A stretch of 64,000 bases of DNA from Larkinella sp965227735. GTDB taxonomy: Bacteria > Bacteroidota > Bacteroidia > Cytophagales > Spirosomataceae. A program made the position numbers and the translations under genes. Location: positions 3,720,001 through 3,784,000 of the forward strand of contig NZ_OZ245776.1 in NCBI RefSeq assembly GCF_965227735.1, written 5' to 3'. Of the stretch, positions 35,786 through 45,156 are shown piece by piece; the stretch's first letter is position 1; each line of letters begins with the position of its first letter. The notes beneath the pieces are model-generated. The model did not search any database, had not been told where the DNA came from, and saw only the letters and a program-made list of their open reading frames with translations.

Positions 35786-37300
35786 ATGAAAAAGCTCATC
35801 AACGAACTACAACAGGCGGCTGTCCAACGCGAAACCCGGCGGCATTTTTTGCATACGTGTTCCACCGGTTTGGGTGCGATGGCACTGAGTTCCGTTCTGG
35901 CTAGCTGCGGTTTTTTGGGGAAATCCGACGATAAAAACGCTTCTGCAACCAGTGCGCAACCGCTGGGCAATGATGACCGATCCCCGACGGCGGTGCGTCC
36001 GGCGCAGTTTCCAGGAAAAGCCAAACGGGTGATTTACATCCACATGGCCGGGTCGCCCTCGCAACTGGAATTGTTTGATTACAAGCCCGAACTGGCAAAA
36101 TACAACGGAAAAGACTGTCCGCAGGAATTGCTGACGGGGAAGAAGTTTGCCTTCATCCGGGGCGTTCCCAAAATGCTGGGACCGCAGGGAAAGTTTGCGC
36201 AACACGGACAGTCGGGGGCTTGGGTTTCGGATTATTTGCCGCATTTGCAGGGTGTGGTGGACGAAATTACGTTTCTGAAAGCCATGCACACCGACCAGTT
36301 CAACCACGCTCCAGCACAGTTGCTGATGCACACCGGTGCTGCCCGACTGGGACGCCCCAGTATGGGTTCGTGGGTGACCTACGGTTTGGGAACGGAAAAC
36401 GATAATCTGCCCGGTTACATTGTGCTGGCGTCGGGCGGCAAACAGCCCGATGCGGGAAAGTCAGTCTGGGGGAGCGGTTTTCTGCCATCGGTGTATCAGG
36501 GCGTTCAATGCCGGACGGAAGGCGACCCGGTTTTGTACGTTTCCAACCCGGACGGCATGTCGCGGGATATGCGGAAAAACACCATAGATGCGATCTCGGA
36601 AATCAATCAACAGCAATACAACGACGTAAAAGATCCGGAAATCCTGACTCGAATTGCCCAATATGAGCTGGCGTTCCGGATGCAGATGTCGGTGCCGGAT
36701 GCGATGGATATTAAGGGCGAACCGCAGTATATGCTTGATCTGTACGGCGTTGACCCGAACAAAGGCTCGTTTGCCCGGAACTGTCTGCTGGCCCGGCGGC
36801 TGGTCGAGCGCGGAGTGCGTTTTGTCCAGTTGTTCGACTGGGGCTGGGATTCGCACGGCACGGACACGAGCACGGCAATCGATCTGGGACTTCACGAAAA
36901 ATGCCGCCAGTCGGATCAGGCCGTGGCGGCTTTGCTCCAGGATCTGAAACAACGCGGTTTGCTGGACGACACGCTCGTGGTGTGGGGTGGCGAATTTGGC
37001 CGGACGCCGATGCAGGAAAACCGCGATGGACAGACGCTGCCGTTCATGGGCCGCGATCACCATTTGGATGCGTTCACGGTCTGGATGGCGGGCGGTGGCG
37101 TCAAACGCGGTTTTTCGTTCGGCGAAACCGATGACATCGGCTATTACGGCGTGAAGGATCAGGTCCACGTCCACGACTTACAGGCCACGATTCTGCATTT
37201 GCTGGGATTCAATCACGAAAAACTCACATACCAGTTTCAGGGCCGCCCGTTCCGGCTGACCGACGTGGCGGGGAAGGTAGTTAAACCGATTCTGGCGTAA
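35786..37300 (+). CDS. DUF1501 family protein with Tat-like signal
   Basis: 504 residues. The N-terminus has a twin-arginine-like signal (TRRHFLHTCSTGLGAMAL) ending in LASC (Cys41), so it may be a Tat-exported lipoprotein. The body shows the DUF1501 pattern (HMAGSPSQLELFDYKP, GWDSHG, VVWGGEFGRTPM), related to the alkaline phosphatase/sulfatase superfamily. It is nearly always encoded next to a cytochrome-DUF1549-DUF1553 protein, as here with a 1-bp gap, so the two probably work together in the periplasm. Its last 20 bp overlap the end of the convergent aspartokinase gene. Confidence 0.92.
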   Translation: MKKLINELQQAAVQRETRRHFLHTCSTGLGAMALSSVLASCGFLGKSDDKNASATSAQPLGNDDRSPTAVRPAQFPGKAKRVIYIHMAGSPSQLELFDYKPELAKYNGKDCPQELLTGKKFAFIRGVPKMLGPQGKFAQHGQSGAWVSDYLPHLQGVVDEITFLKAMHTDQFNHAPAQLLMHTGAARLGRPSMGSWVTYGLGTENDNLPGYIVLASGGKQPDAGKSVWGSGFLPSVYQGVQCRTEGDPVLYVSNPDGMSRDMRKNTIDAISEINQQQYNDVKDPEILTRIAQYELAFRMQMSVPDAMDIKGEPQYMLDLYGVDPNKGSFARNCLLARRLVERGVRFVQLFDWGWDSHGTDTSTAIDLGLHEKCRQSDQAVAALLQDLKQRGLLDDTLVVWGGEFGRTPMQENRDGQTLPFMGRDHHLDAFTVWMAGGGVKRGFSFGETDDIGYYGVKDQVHVHDLQATILHLLGFNHEKLTYQFQGRPFRLTDVAGKVVKPILA

Positions 37301-38579
37301 GTTCCGGGGCCGGGCTATTGGCTTCGTCTTTCACCACCAGTTGCACGGTATACCGGCTTTTCTGTTCCAGCAGCAGCTTTTTATGGACCAGAACCCGGTC
37401 GATGGTTTTCTCGTCGTAGTGGCGAATGGTGATAAGTTCAAGCCCCTCGTTGTAGGTAATCCGAAAGTTTTCCTGCAAGTGGGGCATCAGGCGCGTCAAC
37501 CGCTCCGGCCGGTGGTCGACCACGACGGAAAAGCTGATGGCGGTATTTTGCATCAGGTTGATTTTCACGCCGTATTCCGCAAAATGACCGAAAATCTTAC
37601 TCAGATTTTCTTCCGCGATAAACGAAAAGTCTTTCGGATGCAATGAAATCAGCGTCTGGTTCATCTTGAAAATGAACGACGGAACAGACAGGTGCTTCTC
37701 AAAATGTCCAATCACCGTTCCGGACTCCTGCGGTTGCAGAAACGACCGGACATACAACGGAATGTTCTTGTTCTGTAACGGTTTGATGGTTTTCGGGTGA
37801 ATAACCGTAGCGCCGTAATAAGCCAGTTCGATGGCATCCTGGTAGGTCAACTGGTCGATTTTGACGGTTTCGTCGAACCATTTCGGATCGGCATTCAAAA
37901 CGCCCGGCACATCTTTCCAGATCGTAACGCGCTCAGCGTTCAGGCAATAGGCAAAAATTGCCGCCGTATAGTCCGAACCATCCCGGCCCAGGGTCGTGGT
38001 GTAGCCTTCGCCCGTGTTGCCAATAAATCCCTGCGTAATCGCGACGCTGGTTTCGATCAGATCGGCGAGGGTGTCCGTAATGTGTTCACCGGTTCGTTCC
38101 CAGTCTACCTTTCCTTCGCGGTAGGTATCATCCGTTCGAATCAACCGCCGGGCATCCACCCAGTAAGAGTCCAAACCGGATTGGTTCAGGTGGGCATTGA
38201 GAATGCGGGTCGACAGCAGTTCACCAAAGGAAACCAGTTGGTCGTATACTTTATCCCGATGTGGTTCCGGCTCCTCGGCAAGCAGGGCTTCTACGTCGGA
38301 AAACAGCTCGTAGACGCCCTCAAAAGGTTCGCGGTTATCACCAGCCAGGTTATCGATCACTTGTTCGTGACGCGCCCGGATGTGCTGCCAGATCGTGTCT
38401 TTGGCCGCTTCCCGGCCGAGGTAGGCCCAGGTCAGCTTTTCCAGTTCATTCGTGGTTTCACCCATGGCCGACACCACCACCACCAGTTGTTTCGGTGGCT
38501 GCTGTTGAATGATTCCGGCCACGTTGCGAATTCCCTGCGCATCTTTCACCGATGCCCCGCCGAATTTAAATACCTGCAT
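37281..38579 (-). CDS. Aspartate kinase
   Basis: 432 residues from the ATG at 38579. A TTG six bases upstream is also in frame but less likely. The kinase motif KFGGASV (5-11) opens the protein; GRDGSDYTAAIFAY marks the substrate region; the C-terminal ~130 residues form ACT-type regulatory domains (LISLHPKDFSFIAEENL, ISFSVVVDH). It phosphorylates aspartate, the first step to lysine, threonine, methionine and diaminopimelate. No homoserine dehydrogenase is fused. Feedback inhibition by an amino acid through the ACT domains is likely but unassigned. It follows dxs on the same strand after 138 bp. Confidence 0.95.
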   Translation of the reverse strand: MQVFKFGGASVKDAQGIRNVAGIIQQQPPKQLVVVVSAMGETTNELEKLTWAYLGREAAKDTIWQHIRARHEQVIDNLAGDNREPFEGVYELFSDVEALLAEEPEPHRDKVYDQLVSFGELLSTRILNAHLNQSGLDSYWVDARRLIRTDDTYREGKVDWERTGEHITDTLADLIETSVAITQGFIGNTGEGYTTTLGRDGSDYTAAIFAYCLNAERVTIWKDVPGVLNADPKWFDETVKIDQLTYQDAIELAYYGATVIHPKTIKPLQNKNIPLYVRSFLQPQESGTVIGHFEKHLSVPSFIFKMNQTLISLHPKDFSFIAEENLSKIFGHFAEYGVKINLMQNTAISFSVVVDHRPERLTRLMPHLQENFRITYNEGLELITIRHYDEKTIDRVLVHKKLLLEQKSRYTVQLVVKDEANSPAPELTPESV

Positions 38580-38717
38580 TGTCAAAAAATAGAAATGAAT
38601 ACGAACATGGCCGGATTACCGCTGCGATTGACGAGAGAAGGTCGGTTGTTTTCCGCGCCCATCCATCGGTTCAATCACACTGGTAACCCGGCCACGTTGC
38701 TGAGTAAGGGTTATCGG

Positions 38718-40652
38718 TTAAGCAGTAATGATGCGCTCGGCATAGGTCAGTTCCCGGACGGCATCGGCAATTCCTTTCGGATCGAAACCGCATTCGCGGT
38801 GAAGGTCGATCTGTTCGCCATGTTCGATCACCGCATCCGGAATGCCCAGCCGCTTCACGCGGGCCACGTAGCCGTGGTCGGTCATGAATTCGATCACGGC
38901 GCTGCCAAAACCGCCCATCACGCAGCCATCTTCAACGGTCACTACTTTATCGTACCGCTGAAATATTTCGTGCAACATCGCTTCGTCGAGCGGTTTTACA
39001 AACCGCATGTCATAATGTGCCGGGTGAATCAGCTCGGTTTCGAGGAGGTCACAAGCGGTTGTCACGTAGTTACCAATGGGGCCAATGGTCAGAATGGCAA
39101 CGCCTTTTCCGTCCCGGATTTTGCGGCCTTTTCCCACTTCGATCTGCTCGAGGGGAGTTCGCCAGTTGGGCATCACGCCTTCGCCCCGCGGATAGCGAAT
39201 GGTGAAAGCCTGTTTTCCGTGCTGAATGGTGTCCGACTGGGCCGTAAACATCAGGTTGCGGAGTTCCTGTTCATTCATCGGGCTGGCCACAATCATATTC
39301 GGAATGCAGCGCATGAACGACAAATCGTAGGCTCCGTGGTGCGTTGGGCCATCGGCACCGGCAAAACCGGCCCGGTCGAGGCAGAAAATAACCGGTAGTT
39401 CCTGAATACAGACGTCATGGATCACCTGATCGTAGGCCCGTTGCATGAACGTGGAATAGATATTGCAGAAAACCACCTGTCCCTGCGTGGCCATTCCCGC
39501 CGAAAAGGTGACGGCATGTTGTTCGGCAATGCCGACATCGAAAGCCCGGTCCGGGATGGCTTTCATCATGATGTTCATCGACGATCCCGACGGCATGGCG
39601 GGCGTTACGCCCACAATTTTCTCGTTCACTTCGGCCAGTTCAACCAGCGTATTCCCGAAAACATCCTGGTATTTAGGCGGTTGCGGTTTATCGTAGACTT
39701 TCTTTTTGATTTCGCCCGTCACCTTATCGAACAAACCCGGCGCGTGCCATTTGGTCTGGTCTTTTTCGGCGGGGCCATACCCTTTGCCTTTCACCGTCAG
39801 ACAGTGCAGCAGTTTGGGGCCGGGAATGTCCTTCAAATCGTTCATCACGCTCACCAGATGATCGATGTCGTGGCCGTCAATGGGGCCAAAATACCGCAGG
39901 TTCAGCGATTCGAACAGGTTGCTCTGGTGAAGCAGCGACGCTTTCAGTCCCGTTTCAATTTTAGAAACGATGTCCTGCGCGCTCTTTCCGAAATTGCTCA
40001 TCTTGCCCAACAAATTCCAGACTTCGTCTTTCATTTTGTTGTAGGTCGGCGAGGTAGTAATATCCGTCAGGTATTCACGCAAAGCACCCACGTTCGGGTC
40101 GATGGACATGCAGTTGTCGTTCAGGACAATGAGCAGGTCGGCTTCCGTTGCGCCGGCGTGGTTCATGCCTTCAAAGGCCAGTCCGGCCGTCATTGCACCG
40201 TCGCCAATGACAGCGATGTGATGTCTCTTGGGGTGATTTTGGAGTTGCGAAGCGACCGCCATACCCAATGCCGCCGAAATCGACGTCGAAGAGTGACCAA
40301 CGCCAAAAGAATCATACGGACTTTCCTTCCGTTTCGGAAAACCGGAGAGCCCTTTATAAAACCGATTGGTATGAAATGTATCCCGTCGTCCGGTCAGAAT
40401 TTTATGGCCATACGCCTGATGGCCAACGTCCCAGACCAATTGATCATCCGGTGTGTTGAAAACGTAATGCAGGGCTACCGTCAGTTCGACAACGCCCAGG
40501 CTGGCCCCGAAATGCCCCCCATAAACCGATACGTTATCGACAATGAATTGCCGAAGTTCGGCACAGACTTGTGGAAGATCGGTTTGATTCAGATTACGGA
40601 GGTCGTCCGGACTGTCAATCTTGGCGAGTAGCCTGCCGGGTGTGATCAACAT
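38718..40652 (-). CDS. dxs: 1-deoxy-D-xylulose-5-phosphate synthase
   Basis: 644 residues, full length. It condenses pyruvate and glyceraldehyde 3-phosphate using thiamine diphosphate, the first step of the non-mevalonate isoprenoid pathway. The TPP-binding motif runs from GDG (150-152) to NDN (178-180). The transketolase-type pyrimidine domain has the catalytic Glu in DVGIAEQHAV, and the C-terminal domain has VTVEDGCVMGGFGSAV. The pathway would feed carotenoids, in line with the CrtZ-type gene at 52104, and quinones. A leader of about 80 nt precedes the start. Confidence 0.97.
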   Translation of the reverse strand: MLITPGRLLAKIDSPDDLRNLNQTDLPQVCAELRQFIVDNVSVYGGHFGASLGVVELTVALHYVFNTPDDQLVWDVGHQAYGHKILTGRRDTFHTNRFYKGLSGFPKRKESPYDSFGVGHSSTSISAALGMAVASQLQNHPKRHHIAVIGDGAMTAGLAFEGMNHAGATEADLLIVLNDNCMSIDPNVGALREYLTDITTSPTYNKMKDEVWNLLGKMSNFGKSAQDIVSKIETGLKASLLHQSNLFESLNLRYFGPIDGHDIDHLVSVMNDLKDIPGPKLLHCLTVKGKGYGPAEKDQTKWHAPGLFDKVTGEIKKKVYDKPQPPKYQDVFGNTLVELAEVNEKIVGVTPAMPSGSSMNIMMKAIPDRAFDVGIAEQHAVTFSAGMATQGQVVFCNIYSTFMQRAYDQVIHDVCIQELPVIFCLDRAGFAGADGPTHHGAYDLSFMRCIPNMIVASPMNEQELRNLMFTAQSDTIQHGKQAFTIRYPRGEGVMPNWRTPLEQIEVGKGRKIRDGKGVAILTIGPIGNYVTTACDLLETELIHPAHYDMRFVKPLDEAMLHEIFQRYDKVVTVEDGCVMGGFGSAVIEFMTDHGYVARVKRLGIPDAVIEHGEQIDLHRECGFDPKGIADAVRELTYAERIITA

Positions 40653-40740
40653 AGTAGGTTGGATGCTATAGAATGTTTTTCATAAACTGCGTGTGGTAAC
40701 AAACTGTTTCACAGCGTCGATTCATGAAATGAATATCGGG

Positions 40741-40748
40741 CAAAAGTA
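40741..40748 (-). promoter_or_regulatory. -7 box of the dxs promoter
   Basis: TACTTTTG read on the minus strand from 40748 to 40741, a full TAnnTTTG match. No clear TTG is visible at the expected -33 distance. It lies between the terminator at 40821 and the dxs start. Confidence 0.5.
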
Positions 40749-40820
40749 CAAAAAAAATACAAACTGTATAAACATCGTCCGGAATCCGGACAAACGAGTC
40801 ATAGGGTTGATATAGGGTCA

Positions 40821-40855
40821 AAAAGCACGCTAAAACCGTATTCCAGCGTGCTTTT
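40821..40855 (-). terminator. Terminator of the mutL-rhomboid operon
   Basis: A perfect 11-bp stem (40821-40831 with 40845-40855) and a 13-nt loop. Read on the minus strand it ends in a T run. It lies 80 bp after the last rhomboid stop codon and before the dxs promoter. Confidence 0.8.
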
Positions 40856-40936
40856 AACTAAAATGTATTGAATTGTATGCCTTCTTTCCTGCTAAAAACA
40901 CCCCCGAAATTCCGCAAGAAAAATACAATTTAGATT

Positions 40937-41857
40937 CTATCCACGCTGGCTCGCCCGGAAAAGTTTCTGTTTCTCTTCACGGGTCAGACTTTCGTAGCCC
41001 GAACGGGAAATTTTATCCAGAATCGCGTCAATTTCGTCCTGATCCGGCATCGCAACCGCCGAAGGAGACGACGGAGCCGCGTAGGCTCCGGTGCTTAGGC
41101 TGGCACTACTGCGCTGACGGTAAGACACTTTGACCGGCGGTTTTTTCCGAAACAGACTTTGCCATCCATCCATCACCCAATAAATGGGCTGCCCCAGATC
41201 CGTGCCATTCTGAAGCATTTTGATGAACAGAAAACCGACTAAAGCCCCCCCCAAATGGGAAAGGTCGCCCCCGGCATTCGGACCAATGGACCGGGCCAGC
41301 GACAGAACAATGTAGAAGAAAGCAATGTATTTGATCCGAACCGGACCGAAAAACAGCAGATGAAACGTATAGTTCGGCAGCAGCGTTGAGGCTCCGACTG
41401 CCACGGAAAAAGCCGCAGCCGACGCGCCCAGCATCCGGGAGTCGCCCACCTGTTCCTGAAAATAGGGGAGGAGGTTGTAGATGGCCATATAGGCCAGACC
41501 GCCCGCCAAACCGCCCAGCATATAGAGCGCCACCAGCCGGCGATTCCCCAGGTATTCGTCGATCAACCGTCCAAACCAATACAGAAAGAGCATGTTGAAC
41601 AGAATGTGAAAGACGTCTTCGTGGGTAAAGAAGTACGTGATCATCGTCCACGGCTTCGTGATGAAGGTTCCCAGGGCAGCCGGTAACCGCAGTTGATCGA
41701 CAATCAGATTGTAGACTCCCGACATTTCTGCCAGCGTCAGAATGACTTTCAGGATCAACAGCAGCAGAAAGACAATGGTATTAACAAGAATCAACTGCAC
41801 CAACGTGTTGTTGGGCTTGTTGAATTCGCTCCGGAAGTCATCTAACAGTCCACTCAT
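40937..41857 (-). CDS. Rhomboid family intramembrane serine protease
   Basis: 306 residues with six or so membrane segments. The catalytic pair is visible: Ser in GASAAAF and His in HLGGALVGF. The C-terminal ~100 residues are soluble and charged and end in LDKISRSGYESLTREEKQKL, a tail common in Bacteroidota rhomboids. These proteases cut membrane proteins inside the bilayer; the substrates are unknown. It is the third gene of a mutL-rhomboid-rhomboid run, with only 3 bp between the two rhomboids. Confidence 0.93.
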   Translation of the reverse strand: MSGLLDDFRSEFNKPNNTLVQLILVNTIVFLLLLILKVILTLAEMSGVYNLIVDQLRLPAALGTFITKPWTMITYFFTHEDVFHILFNMLFLYWFGRLIDEYLGNRRLVALYMLGGLAGGLAYMAIYNLLPYFQEQVGDSRMLGASAAAFSVAVGASTLLPNYTFHLLFFGPVRIKYIAFFYIVLSLARSIGPNAGGDLSHLGGALVGFLFIKMLQNGTDLGQPIYWVMDGWQSLFRKKPPVKVSYRQRSSASLSTGAYAAPSSPSAVAMPDQDEIDAILDKISRSGYESLTREEKQKLFRASQRG

Positions 41858-41860
41858 TAC

Positions 41861-42637
41861 TCAATAAAAATTATTTCGTTGCTTCCCCCAATATTTCACC
41901 AATATAAAAGCAAACAGCATACCGCCAATATGAGCAAAATGCGCCACATTGTCGGACTGTGCCCGATAAATGCCCGAATACAATTCATATGCACCATAAA
42001 ACGCCACCAGGTATTTGGCCTTGATGGGTATCGGTGGAAATAAAAGGAAAAGTTCGGTATTTGGAAATAATAATCCAAATGCCATCAGGATTCCAAAAAT
42101 CGCGCCCGACGCCCCAACCATCGGTACCGCCAATTGCTGCTCGTAATACGTTTGAATCAGTTGCACGGCCCCTCTTCGATACGCCGGATCCGTGGGGTTG
42201 TCTTCAAACACACGTAAAAAATTATCGCCCTGGCTCAACAAGCCCCGATCCGACAGAAACAACTCCAGCGACTCGGGTGTTGGGTTGCTTTGAAAAACAG
42301 CCACTGCATCTCGTAACTGGCTGGCTTCAAAATAGTTTATGCCCAGAAATAATAATCCGGCTCCAACGCCGGTAATAAAGTAAAAAATCGTAAATCGTTT
42401 GCTCCCCCAAACCTGCTCAAGCATCGGGCCAAAGAAAAATAAACCCAACATATTACTGAAAATGTGACCAAAATCAGCATGAAGGAACATGTAGGTTACA
42501 AACTGGTGGGGTGCAAAGGCCGGTGAAAGAAACGAATAGAGTCCAAACGTACTGATCAGGTCGATTCCCAACGCTTTTACAATAAACAAACCAACATTAA
42601 TGAGCAACAGCGTCCTGACGACCGGCGTAAGATTCAT
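41861..42637 (-). CDS. Rhomboid family intramembrane serine protease
   Basis: 258 residues with about six membrane segments, catalytic Ser in GASGAIFGIL and catalytic His in HIGGMLFAF. The FGPMLEQVWGSKRF stretch between membrane segments is typical of bacterial rhomboids. A ~60-residue insertion (about 90-150) in a periplasmic or cytoplasmic loop separates early membrane segments. Being paralogous to the next gene and almost contiguous with it, the two may have split tasks or act together. It follows mutL after 33 bp. Confidence 0.93.
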   Translation of the reverse strand: MNLTPVVRTLLLINVGLFIVKALGIDLISTFGLYSFLSPAFAPHQFVTYMFLHADFGHIFSNMLGLFFFGPMLEQVWGSKRFTIFYFITGVGAGLLFLGINYFEASQLRDAVAVFQSNPTPESLELFLSDRGLLSQGDNFLRVFEDNPTDPAYRRGAVQLIQTYYEQQLAVPMVGASGAIFGILMAFGLLFPNTELFLLFPPIPIKAKYLVAFYGAYELYSGIYRAQSDNVAHFAHIGGMLFAFILVKYWGKQRNNFY

Positions 42638-42670
42638 AAAAATGTAACGTTTTCTTGCATAATAACCATA

Positions 42671-44620
42671 TCAGGACCGAAATAATCCCGCTAATTTATC
42701 TAACGCCAATAACGTCGTAATCGGTTCACCGCCGGGCGTATAGGATGGGTTTGATGACGCAATTAATTGGTCGACCAGGGCCCGCTGCTCCGGTTCGGAC
42801 AGTTGCTTCTGGTGCCGCGCAGCCGACCGCCGGGCCAGCGAACGGGCGAGGATTTCGGCCCGCTCCAGTTTCAACCGCCCCGTATCTTCGCGGAGTTGCG
42901 CCAGCAGGTTGGCAAACAGTTCTTCTTCATTCTCGCCCACCGAAAGCGCCGGAACGCCCCGGATCATAAAGGCATTCTGCCCGATTTCGTCGAACAGAAA
43001 ACCCAGACTGGTCAAATCATCGCGCAGTTCGAGGGCCAGGTTGTAATCGACCGGCATCACCGTCACCGTTTTCGGAAACAGCAGTTGCTGCGAGACGCCG
43101 TTCCGCTTGGTCAGTGCGGCCTGGTATTGATCATACAACACCCGTTCGTAGGCCCGGCGCTGGTCGATCACCAGCATACCGGCCTGAACAGACGTTACCA
43201 GATAGCGGTTGTGTACCTGAAGAATGGGACCAGCCCCTTCCAGGGCAACCGCTGACGTGATGAGTTTGTTCACCCGGCTTCCCAGCGTTACCGACTCGAT
43301 TTCGGCCTGCGAATCGGCTGATGCGTTGTTTTCAAAAAGATTCTGCGCTTCCGTCGCCGGGGTTTCATTGGTTTCCAGTCCTTCAAACAACGCCTGCCAA
43401 TTGGCGGCCGACTTGCGTGGAAAGTCAAAACTGGTGGCCGCTTTGTGTTCCGCCGGTTCGGTCGACCAGGCGGGTGACATCGGGCGCAGGGACGACCGGC
43501 TTTGCGCATCCGACTGGCCACTTCCATTTCCTGTCTGTACTTCAGACGTACGACGGGGGGTCGGGGTCACAGGCAGGAAGTTTACATTGGAATCAAAATC
43601 GAGCGAAGGGGTCAAATTATAGACGCCGACGGCCTTTCGAACAGCCGCCATGACGATGGCATACACCGAGCGTTCATCGTCGAACTTAATTTCGGTTTTG
43701 GTGGGATGGATGTTGATGTCGATGTGCGACGGGTCGATTTCGATAAACAGGACGTAGAAAGGATGAAAACCGTCCTGAATCGTTCCTTCGTAGGCACCCA
43801 CGACGGCGTGGTGCAGGTAGTTGTGCTTGACGAAGCGCGAATTGACGAAGAAAAACTGTTCTCCGCGCGTCTTGCGGGCAAATTCGGGTTTGCCGATATA
43901 CCCCCGGACGTTCACATACGGTGTTTCTTCTTCGCAGAAAGCCAGTTGTTCACGGTATTGTTTTCCAAACAAATCGACAATCCGGCGGCTTAGCTTTCCG
44001 GCCTGAAGGTTGTAGACTTCCGAATCGTTGTGGTAGAGTGAAAATGCCACCTCGGGGTGAGCCAGCGCGACACGCTGAAACTCATCCAGTATATGACGCA
44101 TTTCTACCGAGTTGGTTTTCAAGAAATTGCGCCTGGCGGGAACATTAAAGAATAAGTTTTTTACCAGAATATTAGTTCCCGGCAAACACGACACCGTCTC
44201 CTGGGTTTTCAGTTCGGAGCCTTCCATCCGAATGAGCGTTCCCAACTCGTCGTTGGTGCGGGATGCATCGGACCGGCGGGTGCGCAATTCAACCTGGGCA
44301 ATGGCGGCAATGGATGCCAGGGCCTCGCCCCGGAAACCCATCGTCCGGATGCGAAACAGATCGTCGGACGAACGGATTTTTGAGGTCGCATGTCGTTCAA
44401 AACTCATCCGGGCATCGGTTTCCGACATTCCGATGCCATCATCTATAATCTGAATCAGTGTTTTCCCGGCGTCCCGAATAATAATTTGTACGGTTTTTGC
44501 TTGGGCATCTACTGAGTTTTCCAGTAATTCTTTGACCACTGATGCCGGGCGTTGCACCACTTCCCCTGCCGCAATCTGATTGGCAATCGAATCCGGTAAC
44601 AGTTGAATAATATTCAACAT
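42671..44620 (-). CDS. mutL: DNA mismatch repair protein MutL
   Basis: 649 residues. The GHKL ATPase is intact: KELLENSVDA (30-39), DDGIGM (60-65), GFRGEALASIAAI (95-107). A long variable linker (about 340-450) leads to the C-terminal dimerisation domain. The endonuclease motif normally DQHA-x2-E-x4-E reads DQRRAYERVLYD at 486-497, and the usual C-terminal Cys/His motif region reads NPSYTPGGEP, so nicking activity is doubtful. MutL couples MutS mismatch recognition to strand removal. It heads the operon with the two rhomboids. Confidence 0.96.
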   Translation of the reverse strand: MLNIIQLLPDSIANQIAAGEVVQRPASVVKELLENSVDAQAKTVQIIIRDAGKTLIQIIDDGIGMSETDARMSFERHATSKIRSSDDLFRIRTMGFRGEALASIAAIAQVELRTRRSDASRTNDELGTLIRMEGSELKTQETVSCLPGTNILVKNLFFNVPARRNFLKTNSVEMRHILDEFQRVALAHPEVAFSLYHNDSEVYNLQAGKLSRRIVDLFGKQYREQLAFCEEETPYVNVRGYIGKPEFARKTRGEQFFFVNSRFVKHNYLHHAVVGAYEGTIQDGFHPFYVLFIEIDPSHIDINIHPTKTEIKFDDERSVYAIVMAAVRKAVGVYNLTPSLDFDSNVNFLPVTPTPRRTSEVQTGNGSGQSDAQSRSSLRPMSPAWSTEPAEHKAATSFDFPRKSAANWQALFEGLETNETPATEAQNLFENNASADSQAEIESVTLGSRVNKLITSAVALEGAGPILQVHNRYLVTSVQAGMLVIDQRRAYERVLYDQYQAALTKRNGVSQQLLFPKTVTVMPVDYNLALELRDDLTSLGFLFDEIGQNAFMIRGVPALSVGENEEELFANLLAQLREDTGRLKLERAEILARSLARRSAARHQKQLSEPEQRALVDQLIASSNPSYTPGGEPITTLLALDKLAGLFRS

Positions 44621-44880
44621 TTTGTATTTATCTACTATTTCAGACCTTTAATGGAAGAACAAATTACTATTTTTCCACGACATACGGAAAAGCAATCAGA
44701 CCAGCTTGGGTAATTTAGTAAATCTTTTTTTTTGAATGTTTGTTATAGAAATAATTCAAGAGTAATTTTGAATATAAGCAGAAAACAAACGTTTCTTTCT
44801 TTGAATACAGTACAATAGAAATAGGGGTTTTAATACCCTGCGTTCCGTTAAAAGTGGCACCCTTTTACCCAAATACCGAG

Positions 44881-45039
44881 ATGAAGAAGGTCAAATTGAA
44901 CATGATTTTGCACTGGGTCGTTTTCTTCCCCATTATTCTGCCTCTATGTATGATTTTTGGCGCTTTTCAGGGAGCGATTCAGATGGCAGACAAAGTGCTC
45001 AACCAGTTTTGGTCTGATGTAGCACCCACCGTTGAATAA
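44881..45039 (+). CDS. Small predicted membrane protein (52 residues)
   Basis: ATG 44881 starts a 52-residue protein with one strong membrane segment (MILHWVVFFPIILPLCMIFG) flanked by basic residues at the N-terminus and an amphipathic, acidic C-terminal stretch (WSDVAPTVE). A GTG at 44854 could add nine residues. I do not recognise the family. It lies alone between mutL and the pseudouridine synthase gene, both on the other strand. The clear hydrophobic pattern and its own upstream AT-rich region make it more than chance, but there is no functional evidence. Confidence 0.55.
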   Translation: MKKVKLNMILHWVVFFPIILPLCMIFGAFQGAIQMADKVLNQFWSDVAPTVE

Positions 45040-45156
45040 ACGGTTTGTAAACCCCATTTTCCGGCTCGAAGACCGGTTTTTCTTCGTTCAAATAGCTACG
45101 CCATTTTAACGAATTGTAGGATGATTCCACGTTGGCCTTTCCGCTGACCGAAGTGA

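Noticed and set aside
37797..39398. 533-codon plus-strand frame opposite aspartokinase and dxs
   Set aside because: Spans two genes on the other strand and their gap; no coherent domain and no start signal.
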